A stretch of 64,000 nt of DNA from DASUPK01 sp963795665. Its GTDB lineage: Bacteria; Actinomycetota; Thermoleophilia; Solirubrobacterales; 70-9. Where the stretch lies: contig CAWCIP010000008.1 in NCBI GenBank assembly GCA_963795665.1, positions 1 through 64,000 of the forward strand, read 5' to 3'. The first letter of the stretch is position 1, and each line of letters opens with the position of its first letter. Positions 26,211-34,176 of the stretch are shown in pieces. The notes below the pieces were generated by a model. It was not told where the DNA came from, searched no databases, and saw only the letters and a list, made by a program, of their open reading frames with translations. The position numbers and the translations under genes are program-made.

Positions 26211-27611
26211 ATGCCGGCGTCCGACCGCGCCCAGGGCAACCTCGCCGCCGCCTCCGCGCCGGCTCGCGAGTTCGGCTCCAGTGCTTTTCTCGCCTCAGTG
26301 GCCCTCGCGGGCTCCTTCGCCGCCCTCGGGCTGAACAGCATCTCGATCTCCAGGATCGAAGGTGCGGATGGCGCCGGCCTGATCGCCCTCTCCACCCAGT
26401 TCGTCTTCATCGCCACGCTCGTCGCAGGTGGCGGACTTCGCACGAGCGTCACCTACAGGGTCGGCGCGGGGCTCTGGTCCCCCCGCAGTGCCGCCCGTGG
26501 CGCCCTGGTCGCCTCGCTCTGTCTCGGTGTGGCTGGGGCCGTGCTCGGCATGGCCCTGTACGAGCTGCTCCGAGACAGCGCCCTGAGCGACTTCAGCTTC
26601 GCCATGGCCGCCTCGCTGATGGCGGCGCTGCCGTTCGCGCTCGCCTGGTGGATCGTCCCCGCAATCGCGCTGGCGCGCGAGCGATACGAGGTGTACGCAC
26701 TGCTCACGGTCTCGGGTCCCGTCGCCGTGCTGCTGATCTGCCCGGCGGCCGCGCTGGCCGAGGGCAGGACGGGCGCGGTGATCGGGTTCGCGGCCGGCTG
26801 GGTGCTCGCCGGCCTGATCGCCGTGGCCTGGGCCGTGCGGCACGCCCGGCGGCCGGATGCCATGCACGGACCCGAACAGAGCGTTCGGCAGGCGGGAGGG
26901 TTCGGGGCCCGAGCGTGGGTCAACGATCTCTTCCAGCTGATCAACGTGCGCCCGGACCTGTTCATCCTGAGCGCGTACTACGGCGCCGCCAGCACCGGCG
27001 TCTACGCGGTGACGGTCTCGATCACCTCCCTGGTCTGGATCGTCTCTCAGCCGCTCGCGTCGGTGGTCCTGCCGCGAACCGCGATGGTCGCCGCCGCGGC
27101 GGAGCCGGGCATCGCTCCGGTGATCCCCGCGTCGAAACAGGGCGCGGCGGTCCGGCACGCCGTGCTGGTCTCCGCCGTCGCGGCGGTGGCCGTGATCCCG
27201 GTGCTCGCGGCGGCGCCGCTGATCTGGGGCCCGGGGTTCGGCCGCACACTGACCCTCGGGCTGATCCTGCTCCCCGGAGTCGCGCTGCTCGGCGTCGGCC
27301 GGGTGATGGTCGCGGCGTTCACGGGTGAAGGAGCGGCGACCGAGGCACTCTTCGTCGGATTGGTCAGCTTCCCGCTCACCTTCATCGCATTCCTGCTGGT
27401 GATCCCGGATCATGGATCCACGGGTGCGGCGATCGTCTCCTGCGCCTCGTATGCGGTCGCCTCGCTGCTCGCGGCCTATCTCTTCCTCAGAGCTCCCGGG
27501 CACTCGCCGCGGTCGTCGCTGATTCCGCGGGCCGACGACCTCCGCGACTACCTGCGGCTCGCTCGACAGGGCCAGGACGCGCTTATGGCGTCCCGCCGGC
27601 CACCTCGGTGA
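26211..27611 (+). CDS. Wzx-like polysaccharide flippase (MOP superfamily)
   Basis: About 466 residues with 12-14 predicted membrane helices: FLASVALAGSFAALGLNSISISR, LSTQFVFIATLVAGGGLRTSVTYRVG, the central FGARAWVNDLFQLINVRPDLFILSAYYGAASTGVYAVTVSI (matches the conserved middle of polysaccharide-export MOP proteins) and AYLFLRAP at the end. Such proteins flip lipid-linked repeat units across the membrane for Wzy polymerisation. Together with the ligase/polymerase at 4712 this gives a second export route beside Wzm/Wzt. The 3' end overlaps the convergent gene by 29 bp. Confidence 0.82.
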   Translation: MPASDRAQGNLAAASAPAREFGSSAFLASVALAGSFAALGLNSISISRIEGADGAGLIALSTQFVFIATLVAGGGLRTSVTYRVGAGLWSPRSAARGALVASLCLGVAGAVLGMALYELLRDSALSDFSFAMAASLMAALPFALAWWIVPAIALARERYEVYALLTVSGPVAVLLICPAAALAEGRTGAVIGFAAGWVLAGLIAVAWAVRHARRPDAMHGPEQSVRQAGGFGARAWVNDLFQLINVRPDLFILSAYYGAASTGVYAVTVSITSLVWIVSQPLASVVLPRTAMVAAAAEPGIAPVIPASKQGAAVRHAVLVSAVAAVAVIPVLAAAPLIWGPGFGRTLTLGLILLPGVALLGVGRVMVAAFTGEGAATEALFVGLVSFPLTFIAFLLVIPDHGSTGAAIVSCASYAVASLLAAYLFLRAPGHSPRSSLIPRADDLRDYLRLARQGQDALMASRRPPR

Positions 27612-28641
27612 ACGCGCTCCACGCCTGCTTGGCGGAGCCGTCGAGCGTGAACAGGCCGCAATGGCCCGGCCAGAGCCGCCCGGGCGTGTCGTTGAGCGAG
27701 TACCAGATCACCCCGTCGAGCCGAAGGCGCTCGCGGTCCGCGGCGGCCAGCTCGAACGTCCGCCTCAGGTACTCGACCTGACGCTCCGGCCCGACGGTGA
27801 GCCCGGACGGCAGGCCCGCGGATGCCCAGCCGACCTCCGTGACCCAGATCGACGCGTCGGAGTCGTCGAAGCGGTCCATGACGCTGCGCGCCTCCTCGAC
27901 CACGGCGATCGCGTCGGCGGGCGTGCGCGCATAGGGGTGCACCGCGACCGCATCGAACAGCCCCCGTCCGCCGCCCTGGTAGAGCTGGGAGATGAAGGTT
28001 CGCATGAGGATGCCGCCCCTCGGCGTGGGGAAGAGGCCGCCGAGCAGGATGCGCGCGTTCGGGTCGGCGCCGTGGATCGCCGAATCGAATCCGCGCAGCA
28101 GCTGCAGGTAGCCGCTCGGGTCCGGGGTCGGCTTCCAGAAGAGAGGGGTGTTCGGCTCGTTCCAGGCCTGCCAATCGACGATCGGGAGCTTCGGCAGGTC
28201 GGGATGGTCCTTCCAGAAGGTCCCGTTCGAGCCGTAGCGCTGCGCGGCGGCCCTGGCGAACTGCTCGAACTGCGGCAGGCGCGAGCCCAACGGCGGGTAC
28301 TCGGGCGAGGGCTCGGCCCAGGCCGGGGAGCTGTAGACGGTCGCCAGCACGCGAATTCCGTTCCTCGCCGCCCCGCCGATCACGTCGTCGTAGTGGCTCC
28401 AGTCGTACGCGGCGTCCGGCCCGGACTGCACGGATCCCCAGGCCAGGTTGATCCGGAGCGTCCCCACCTTGCCGCGGCCCATCCGGGCGAGCTCGGCGGC
28501 GCCCGGGAGCGGCTCGGCCGAGATCACGCCGTAGAAGCCGCGGGGCGCCCCCGCCGGCGCCGAGCCGCCGCTACCTCCGCCGCAGCCGGTGAGGGCGACG
28601 GTGGCGAGGACCAGGCCCAGCGCGAGTCCGCGGCCCCTCAA
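27583..28641 (-). CDS. Clan GH-A glycosidase-like lipoprotein
   Basis: 352 residues, third paralogue of the genes at 1893 and 3083. The N-terminus ends in a lipobox (ATVALTGC), so the mature protein should be tethered to the membrane through Cys. Catalytic-type motifs: VDWQAWNEPNTPLFW and IWVTEVGWASAG; other conserved parts GKVGTLRINLAWGSVQ, LLGGLFPTPRGG, AVAVHPYARTP and the end AWSAFTEVAGGTP. The start is TTG at 28641, overlapping the TGA of the ABC ATPase gene (TTGA), so it appears to be the last gene of the amino-acid transporter operon. That pairing is unexpected and its meaning is unknown. Confidence 0.83.
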   Translation of the reverse strand: MRGRGLALGLVLATVALTGCGGGSGGSAPAGAPRGFYGVISAEPLPGAAELARMGRGKVGTLRINLAWGSVQSGPDAAYDWSHYDDVIGGAARNGIRVLATVYSSPAWAEPSPEYPPLGSRLPQFEQFARAAAQRYGSNGTFWKDHPDLPKLPIVDWQAWNEPNTPLFWKPTPDPSGYLQLLRGFDSAIHGADPNARILLGGLFPTPRGGILMRTFISQLYQGGGRGLFDAVAVHPYARTPADAIAVVEEARSVMDRFDDSDASIWVTEVGWASAGLPSGLTVGPERQVEYLRRTFELAAADRERLRLDGVIWYSLNDTPGRLWPGHCGLFTLDGSAKQAWSAFTEVAGGTP

Positions 28642-29414
28642 TGCTCCAGGACGAGGCCGAGGAACTGCTTGGTGCGCTCCTCCTTGGGCGCTTCGATCAC
28701 CTGCTTCGCCGGCCCGTCCTCGACGATCACGCCCCCGTCCATGAACACGACGCGGTCGCCGACGTCGCTTGCGAATCCCATCTCATGGGTCACCACGATC
28801 ATGGTCATGCCCTCCTGCGCAAGTGCCCGCATCACGTCCAGGACCTCCTTGACCAGCTCCGGGTCGAGCGCGCTTGTCACCTCGTCGAAGAGCATCAGCT
28901 TCGGGCGCATCGCCAGCGCTCGCGCAATCGCGACCCGCTGCTGCTGGCCACCCGAGAGGCGCGCGGGGTACTCGTCGACCTTGTCGGCCAGCCCGACCCG
29001 CTCGAGCAGCTCGCGGCCATGCGTCCGAGCCTCGCGCTTCGGAACCCCCTGCACCCTGATCGGGGCCTCGATCACGTTCTGGTGAGCGGTCATGTGCGGG
29101 AATAGGTTGAAGCGCTGGAAGACCATCCCGATCTCCGCCCGCTTGCGGGCGACCTCCTTCTCCTTGAGCTCGTAGACCTTGCCGTTCTCGTGGCGGTAGC
29201 CGACCAGCTCGCCGTCGACGTAGAGCCGGCCTCCATCGATCTTCTCGAGATGGTTGACGCAGCGGAGGAAGGTGGACTTCCCGGAGCCGGATGGCCCGAT
29301 CAGGCAGACGACCTCCCTGGGCGCCACCTCCAGCGTGATGCTCTTCAGCACCTGCAGCGGGCCATAGTGCTTGCGCACGCGGTCAGCCTTCACCATTGGC
29401 TCCCCAGCCGTCAT
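28638..29414 (-). CDS. Polar amino-acid ABC transporter ATP-binding protein, GlnQ type
   Basis: 258 residues. Walker A IGPSGSGKSTFLRC, Q-loop MVFQRFNLFPHM, signature LSGGQQQRVAIARALAM, Walker B KLMLFDEVTSALDPE, H-loop VVTHEMGFA. These strings are the hallmark of the GlnQ/TcyC group. Operon order on the minus strand is binding protein (31339), permease (30403), ATPase (29414), GH-A lipoprotein (28641), with 4-bp overlaps between the last three. The substrate could be cystine/cysteine because the operon is divergent from cysM, but that is inference. Confidence 0.92.
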   Translation of the reverse strand: MTAGEPMVKADRVRKHYGPLQVLKSITLEVAPREVVCLIGPSGSGKSTFLRCVNHLEKIDGGRLYVDGELVGYRHENGKVYELKEKEVARKRAEIGMVFQRFNLFPHMTAHQNVIEAPIRVQGVPKREARTHGRELLERVGLADKVDEYPARLSGGQQQRVAIARALAMRPKLMLFDEVTSALDPELVKEVLDVMRALAQEGMTMIVVTHEMGFASDVGDRVVFMDGGVIVEDGPAKQVIEAPKEERTKQFLGLVLEH

Positions 29415-30403
29415 CGGTTGTGGCCCGTGTCGATTGGCGGCACCGGTGGGCCTTGATCCCCGGTCGCGGCTTCGTCGTGGCGCGCCCCGACGCCGCGGCG
29501 GATGCGCTGGAACAGCGAGCCATAGTCCTCGCTGGACCCGCCGCGGCCGTAATGCCGTTCGAGGAAGTACTGGCCGATCGAGAGAACCGTCGTGGCTGCC
29601 AGGTACCAGATGCTCACCACGATCAGGAGCGGGATCGTCTTGTAGTTCACCGAGTAGATCAGCGTGGCCGAGTAGAGGAGCTCGCTCACGGCGATCACGT
29701 ACACCAGCGAGCTGTTCTTCAGCATCGAGATCGTCTCGTTGCCGGTCGGAGGGATGATCACGCGCATTGCCTGAGGTAGGACTACCCGGCGCATGGTCTG
29801 TCCCTGGGTCATCCCGACGGCCTTGGCCGCATCGAACTGCCCCTCATCGACCGAGATGATCCCCGCCCTGACGATCTCGGACATGTAGGCGCCCTCGTTC
29901 AGGCCCAGGGCCAGCATGCCCGCAAAGAACGGGGTGATCAGGGTGGTGCCGTTGATGTGGATGAACGACGGCCCGAATGGAATCCCAAGGTCAATCGTCG
30001 GGTAGAGCGCGGCGATGTTGAAGAAGATCAGGATCTGAACGAGCAGTGGGGTCCCCCGGAAGAACCAGATGTAGACCCAGCTGGCGCTGCTCAGCAGCGG
30101 ATTCCCGGAGAGCCTCATCAGGGCGAGGATCACTCCCAGGACGATCCCGATCGCCATCCCCAGCACGGTCAGCTCGAGGGTCTTGACCAAGCCGTTCAGG
30201 ATCCGGGTGTCGAACAGGTAGTCCCCGACGACGTTCCACTCGAACCGGTCGTTGGTCACGGCGGAGCGGATCAGGGCCGCGGCGATGATCAGGACGATCG
30301 CGGCCGCGATCCAGCGACCAAGATGGCGAACCGGAACCGCCTGAATCTCGTCAGGCGGCTCCGGTCCTATTGCCTCTGCTTCTGCGCCGGGGCTGGCTTC
30401 CAC
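29411..30403 (-). CDS. Polar amino-acid ABC transporter permease, HisM/GlnP type
   Basis: 330 residues. After a 35-residue cytoplasmic N-terminus and one extra helix (WIAAAIVLIIAAALIRSAV), the HisM core follows: ILNGLVKTLELTVLGMAIGIVLGVILALMRLS, WVYIWFFRGTPLLVQILIFF, and the EAA loop EGAYMSEIVRAGIISVDEGQFDAAKAVGMT that contacts the ATPase, then PQAMRVIIPPTGNETISMLKNSSLVYVI. A single permease gene suggests a homodimer. Lies 15 bp after the binding-protein gene. Confidence 0.92.
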   Translation of the reverse strand: MEASPGAEAEAIGPEPPDEIQAVPVRHLGRWIAAAIVLIIAAALIRSAVTNDRFEWNVVGDYLFDTRILNGLVKTLELTVLGMAIGIVLGVILALMRLSGNPLLSSASWVYIWFFRGTPLLVQILIFFNIAALYPTIDLGIPFGPSFIHINGTTLITPFFAGMLALGLNEGAYMSEIVRAGIISVDEGQFDAAKAVGMTQGQTMRRVVLPQAMRVIIPPTGNETISMLKNSSLVYVIAVSELLYSATLIYSVNYKTIPLLIVVSIWYLAATTVLSIGQYFLERHYGRGGSSEDYGSLFQRIRRGVGARHDEAATGDQGPPVPPIDTGHNR

Positions 30404-30418
30404 CGGCTTCCCTTCCGG

Positions 30419-31339
30419 CTAGTCGATCGCTCCGTTGATCGTTGGATTGCTGATCGCGCCGTCCGATAGGCCCCAGTAGTCCAGGATCTTCTTGTACGTG
30501 CCGTCGGCCATCAGGGCCTTGACGGCGGCGAGTACCGGCTGCTGGAGGCCGCTGTCCTTGGACATCGCGATCCCGTACGGGGCGTTCCCGTACGAGCTGC
30601 CGGTCAGCTTGAACTTGCCGTCCGACTGCTTGACCGCGTAGTCCGCGGGCGGGGTGTCCGCCATCGCCACGTCGATCCGGCCGCTCGAGAGCGCCAGGTT
30701 GACGCCGTTCTCGTCGGGGAAGACGCTGACGCTGACGCCCGGCTTGCCGGCGGCCGTGCACTTCTTGTCCTGCGCGGTCGCGTCATCGGCCTGAGTGGTT
30801 CCCTTCTCCGCCCCGACCTTGTGACCGCAGAGGTCGTCAAGGGAGGCGATGTCGGGGCCTCCATCGGCCAGGACGAAGAACGAAGTCCCGGCGGTCGCGT
30901 AGGTGACGAAGTCGACCGTCTTCTCGCGGTCCTTGGTGTCCGTGAACGAGGACATGCCGAGGTCGTACTTGCCCGCGGCGAGCCCCGGGATGATGCTGTC
31001 GAACGGGATGTTCTGGACATTGGCGGTGAGGCCCATCAGCTGGGCGATCGCCTTCGCCATGTCCGCGTCCATGCCGATCACGGTCTTGCCGTCGCTGGCT
31101 ATGAACTCGTCCGGCGCGTAGGTCGCGTCCGCGGCGACGCTCAACGAGCCGCTCGACTTGATGTCGGCGGGAACCTGGCCGGCGATCGCCGGATCGGTCT
31201 GGACGCTGAAGCTCGCCGCCGTCAGCGTGCCGCCGCCGTTGCTCGAGGTGTTGTCGTTGTTGCTGCTGCCGCAGCCCGCTGCCACCGTGACGGCGGCGAA
31301 AGCGACCACTGCGATCAGCGCTGTAAGTCGGGATCTCAT
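30419..31339 (-). CDS. Amino-acid ABC transporter substrate-binding lipoprotein (SBP family 3)
   Basis: 306 residues. Signal peptide with lipobox VTVAAGC, then a Ser/Asn linker and an SBP_bac_3 domain: SLSVAADATYAPDEFIASDGKTVIGMDADMAKAIAQLMG, NIPFDSIIPGLAAGKYDLGMSSFTDTKDREKTVDFV, HKVGAEKGTT, INLALSSGRIDVAMAD-like region and the end KKILDYWGLSDGAI. ATG at 31339 with a strong AGGAG site (31345-31349). A run of six C and six G directly before that site could form a small hairpin next to it. Binds the transported amino acid at the outer face. Confidence 0.9.
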   Translation of the reverse strand: MRSRLTALIAVVAFAAVTVAAGCGSSNNDNTSSNGGGTLTAASFSVQTDPAIAGQVPADIKSSGSLSVAADATYAPDEFIASDGKTVIGMDADMAKAIAQLMGLTANVQNIPFDSIIPGLAAGKYDLGMSSFTDTKDREKTVDFVTYATAGTSFFVLADGGPDIASLDDLCGHKVGAEKGTTQADDATAQDKKCTAAGKPGVSVSVFPDENGVNLALSSGRIDVAMADTPPADYAVKQSDGKFKLTGSSYGNAPYGIAMSKDSGLQQPVLAAVKALMADGTYKKILDYWGLSDGAISNPTINGAID

Positions 31340-31349
31340 TTCTTCTCCT

Positions 31350-31362
31350 CCCCCCAGGGGGG
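31350..31362 (-). promoter_or_regulatory. C6-T-G6 inverted repeat abutting the ribosome site of the binding-protein gene
   Basis: In the minus-strand transcript CCCCCC, one U and GGGGGG lie directly before AGGAG (31349-31345) and the ATG at 31339. A five-pair hairpin with a 3-nt loop is possible and would crowd the ribosome site. Whether it regulates anything is unknown. Confidence 0.3.
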
Positions 31363-31420
31363 CGTTGTGAACGAGAACGGACCCTATCTGAGCAGTGCTA
31401 AGGACAGGTTTCGCCGGCTC

Positions 31421-31439
31421 TACTTCACTTTCTGAAGTA
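31421..31439. promoter_or_regulatory. Perfect inverted repeat TACTTCA-N5-TGAAGTA, candidate operator
   Basis: The arms TACTTCA (31421-31427) and TGAAGTA (31433-31439) are perfect complements around CTTTC. The site lies in the 113-bp gap between the divergent amino-acid ABC operon and cysM and overlaps the upstream edge of the TATGCT element of cysM. The size and place fit a dimeric repressor or activator site. A sulfur or cysteine regulator is a natural guess; no regulator gene is in this window. Confidence 0.55.
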
Positions 31440-31443
31440 TGCT
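31438..31443 (+). promoter_or_regulatory. Putative -10 element (TATGCT) of leaderless cysM
   Basis: TATGCT ends 9 nt before the ATG at 31453, with no ribosome site in GTCCGATAG. It touches the inverted repeat at 31421-31439, so a bound regulator would cover the promoter. Confidence 0.45.
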
Positions 31444-31452
31444 GTCCGATAG

Positions 31453-32421
31453 ATGAGCACCGAGCCGCTCCTCAATCGTCCCTGCGGCGGCCACTTCGAG
31501 AACGTACTCGAGGCGATCGGCAACACACCGCTGGTCGAGCTGCCGCGACTGACGCCCAAGCCCGAGGTCCGCCTCTGGGCCAAGCTCGAGGGTCGCAATC
31601 CCACCGGCTCTGTCAAGGACCGGGTCGCGAAGTACATGATCGAGGACGCCGAGGAGCAAGGTGCGATCGAGCCGGGACACACCATCCTCGAGCCGACCTC
31701 CGGCAACACCGGCATCTCGCTGGCGATGATCTGCCGTCGCAAGGGCTATCCGCTCAAGGTCGTGATGCCCGACAACGTCACCGATGAGCGCACGCAGCTG
31801 CTGCGGATGTACGGCTCCGACATCGTCTACTCGGAGGGTGCGAAGGGCTCCAACGGCGCCGTCGAGCTCGCCCTCGAGATGGCCGAGGCCGACGCCTCGT
31901 ACTACATGCCCTACCAGTACGGGAACGAGGCCAACCCGCGCGCCCACTACGAGGGCACCGCGAAGGAGATCCTCGACGAGCTCGACGAGGTGACGGCCTT
32001 CATCGGCGGGTTGGGTACCGGCGGGACGCTGATGGGGAACGGCCGGCGCCTCAAGGAGCACGATCCCGAGACCAAGATCGTCGCCGCGGAGCCGATGCAG
32101 GGCGAGCTGGTGCAGGGTCTCCGTTCGCTCGACGACGGCTTCATCCCGCCGATCATCGACCTCGCTCTGCTGGACCGGAAGATCATGGTCTCCAACATGG
32201 ACGCGATCATCTGGACCCGGAAGCTCCTCCACGAGGAGGGGATGTTCGCCGGAGTCTCCGCCGGCGCCATCGCCTACGTGGCGAACAGGATCGCCGGCGA
32301 GCTGGATGAGGGCAACGTCGTCTTCCTGGTCCCCGACGACGGCTGGAAGTACCTCTCGAGCGGCGTCTACACCAAGCCGCTGGAGGAGCTAAAGGACATC
32401 GACTCCACCGTCTGGTGGTAG
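31453..32421 (+). CDS. cysM: O-phosphoserine sulfhydrylase / cysteine synthase, CysM-like
   Basis: 322 residues, fold type II PLP enzyme. PLP lysine in NPTGSVKDR (Lys55), phosphate-side TSGNTG near residue 85, GLGTGGT near 185, and the C-terminal SGVYTKP...STVWW. The aromatic C-terminus and sequence pattern agree with the actinobacterial CysM that uses the CysO thiocarboxylate and O-phosphoserine, not sulfide and O-acetylserine. Carrier cysO and protease mec are in the same window. Divergent from an amino-acid ABC operon across a perfect inverted repeat. Confidence 0.9.
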   Translation: MSTEPLLNRPCGGHFENVLEAIGNTPLVELPRLTPKPEVRLWAKLEGRNPTGSVKDRVAKYMIEDAEEQGAIEPGHTILEPTSGNTGISLAMICRRKGYPLKVVMPDNVTDERTQLLRMYGSDIVYSEGAKGSNGAVELALEMAEADASYYMPYQYGNEANPRAHYEGTAKEILDELDEVTAFIGGLGTGGTLMGNGRRLKEHDPETKIVAAEPMQGELVQGLRSLDDGFIPPIIDLALLDRKIMVSNMDAIIWTRKLLHEEGMFAGVSAGAIAYVANRIAGELDEGNVVFLVPDDGWKYLSSGVYTKPLEELKDIDSTVWW

Positions 32422-32432
32422 GCCGGCTCTCG

Positions 32433-32438
32433 TAGCCT
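32433..32438 (+). promoter_or_regulatory. Putative -10 element (TAGCCT) of the 32446 gene
   Basis: TAGCCT ends 7 nt before the GTG at 32446. It lies just after the TAG of cysM, so the downstream gene may have its own leaderless transcript. Confidence 0.4.
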
Positions 32439-32445
32439 TCCCGTC

Positions 32446-33252
32446 GTGGCAGCTGATCCGGACGCACTGAAGCGCGTCGTCGCGCGCATCAAGAAGCTTG
32501 CGGCTGACTACGAGCCGCCCACCTTCGACGAGGTGCCGAACCCGGACGCCGCGCTCTTCCTGGCCGCGATCGACCACCAGACCGGCTACACGGAGCCGCA
32601 TATGGTCGACGGCGAGGGTCCGTACGAGGGCAGCGCACTGCTCTGGGCGCTCGGGTTGCGCGCGGAGCGCCGCGCTCCGGGGGCGCTCACTGCCCGCTCG
32701 CTGATCGGCGTCCCGGCGGAGGCCATCGCCGCAGTCTTCCGCGCCGGCCAGGACAACCTGCACGACCCCGAGCGGCGCGCCAAGCTCTGGGACGACCTCT
32801 CCAAGGGCGTGCTCAAGAACTACGGCGGCCAGGCGGAGCAGCTGATCGAGGCTTCCGGAGGCAAGCTCGCCGGGCCGGGCGGCGCCTTGGTCCGGCTCAG
32901 CGAGTTCGATGCCTTCGCCGACCCGCTGCGCAAGAAGGCCTTCCTGGTCTGCAAGATCTGGGAGCGGCGCGGCTGGCTCTCCGTGTCGGACCCCGAGTCC
33001 TGGGAGGTTTCCGCCGACAACGTCCTGATGCGACTCGCGCTCCGGTCCGGCCTGGTGCCGGATGGAGACGTCGACGAGGTCCGAGAGGCGACCAGGGACG
33101 CCTTCAAGCAGGTCGCGGAGCAGGCGAAGATCGCGCCGCCCGTTCTCGACGACCTGCTCTGGGAGAAGGGCCGTGGTGACCCCGACCTGATCGGCGACGA
33201 GGCCGGCGACCTGAGTGAGCCGCCACGCCGCGAGGGCGTCGTCTTCTACTGA
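32446..33252 (+). CDS. Conserved hypothetical protein, helical, possibly HhH-GPD/AGOG-like
   Basis: 268 residues from a GTG. No signal peptide or membrane helix. Mostly alpha-helical with the recognisable stretches PNPDAALFLAAIDHQTGY, GVPAEAIAAVFRAG, KKAFLVCKIWERRGWL, VSADNVLMRLALRSGLV and VLDDLLWEKGRGDPDLIG. The last pattern recalls all-helical DNA-glycosylase-like or queuosine-salvage families, in which an L-W-x-x-G-R segment closes the domain, but I cannot confirm either. It follows cysM by 24 bp, with a TAnnnT element in the gap. Confidence 0.65.
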   Translation: MAADPDALKRVVARIKKLAADYEPPTFDEVPNPDAALFLAAIDHQTGYTEPHMVDGEGPYEGSALLWALGLRAERRAPGALTARSLIGVPAEAIAAVFRAGQDNLHDPERRAKLWDDLSKGVLKNYGGQAEQLIEASGGKLAGPGGALVRLSEFDAFADPLRKKAFLVCKIWERRGWLSVSDPESWEVSADNVLMRLALRSGLVPDGDVDEVREATRDAFKQVAEQAKIAPPVLDDLLWEKGRGDPDLIGDEAGDLSEPPRREGVVFY

Positions 33253-33271
33253 GTCGCCGGTTGCCGGTAGA

Positions 33272-34159
33272 TCAGTCCAGGCCGCGAACGCGCCGGAGAT
33301 AGGCCTTGAGCTCCATGGGTTCCATCCGGACCAGGCCGGCGAACCTCTCGCGCCGTGCCCGGTTCCGCCGAGGCGACAGGCCGGTGAGCGCCAGCGCCGC
33401 CAGCTCGCGTTCGATGAACAGGTGCTCCCGCTCGATGCGTGTGACGTAGGCCCGCTGCTCATGGCTGGGGCGCTCGCGATAGACGTTCGGGCGCAGCGCC
33501 GCAGGGAACTTGAACGCCGTCATGGCGGGGACCTGGATCACCCGGGTGGCCTCCGCCTGCGCTCGACCGAGGAAGTTCATGTCCGGAGCCCTGCCGCCGT
33601 CCTCCCAGGTCAGCCAGCCTCCGATCCGGCGGGCCAGGGCGGTCTCGTGCAGGAACGAGGTCGGCGGAAGCCAGGTGCCGAGCGGAAAGGGTGGCTGTAC
33701 GAGCCCCGAGAGGGTCCGAATCCTGCTTCCGGGCGGGCCCAGGACCTCCGCGAGCCCGTAGCCGAAGTCCGCGGACTGGCGCTGGAGGTGAGCCAGCATG
33801 GTGGCCAGGTGCTTCGGGTGCCAGACGTCGTCGTGCCCCTGATAGGCCACGTACTGCCCTCTCGCCAGCTCGAGGCCTTTGTTGTTGGGGATCGCCTGGC
33901 TGCCGGAATTGCTCTCGAGGTTGTGCCACCTCACGCGGGCATCACTGAAGGAGGCGACGACCTGCTCCGAGTCGTCGGTACAGCCGTCGCCGATCACGAG
34001 CAGCTCGAGGTCGGGGTATGTCTGCCAGAGCACGGAGCGGATCGAGTAGCGCAGGACGCTGCTCCAGTTGTAGGTCGAGAGCACGACGCTGACGAGGGGC
34101 CGGCCCTCGACGACCTGGTCGGCGCGAGCATTGCGGAGGAGCGCGCGCGCCAGCGCCAC
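33272..34159 (-). CDS. Family 2 glycosyltransferase
   Basis: About 295 residues from a GTG at 34159; the longer open frame to 34540 is antisense-like nonsense overlapping the cupin gene. GT-A features: PLVSVVLSTYNWSSVLRYSIRSVLWQTYPDLELLVIGDGCTDDSEQVV, GSQAIPNNKGLELARGQYVAYQGHDDVWHPKHLATML (DD metal site) and FLHETALARRIGGWLTWEDGGRAPDMNFLGR. Starts 17 bp after the cupin stop, so they are probably one unit. Likely adds a sugar in the same glycan system. Confidence 0.82.
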   Translation of the reverse strand: MALARALLRNARADQVVEGRPLVSVVLSTYNWSSVLRYSIRSVLWQTYPDLELLVIGDGCTDDSEQVVASFSDARVRWHNLESNSGSQAIPNNKGLELARGQYVAYQGHDDVWHPKHLATMLAHLQRQSADFGYGLAEVLGPPGSRIRTLSGLVQPPFPLGTWLPPTSFLHETALARRIGGWLTWEDGGRAPDMNFLGRAQAEATRVIQVPAMTAFKFPAALRPNVYRERPSHEQRAYVTRIEREHLFIERELAALALTGLSPRRNRARRERFAGLVRMEPMELKAYLRRVRGLD

Positions 34160-34176
34160 CCTGCGACGAACCGCGC

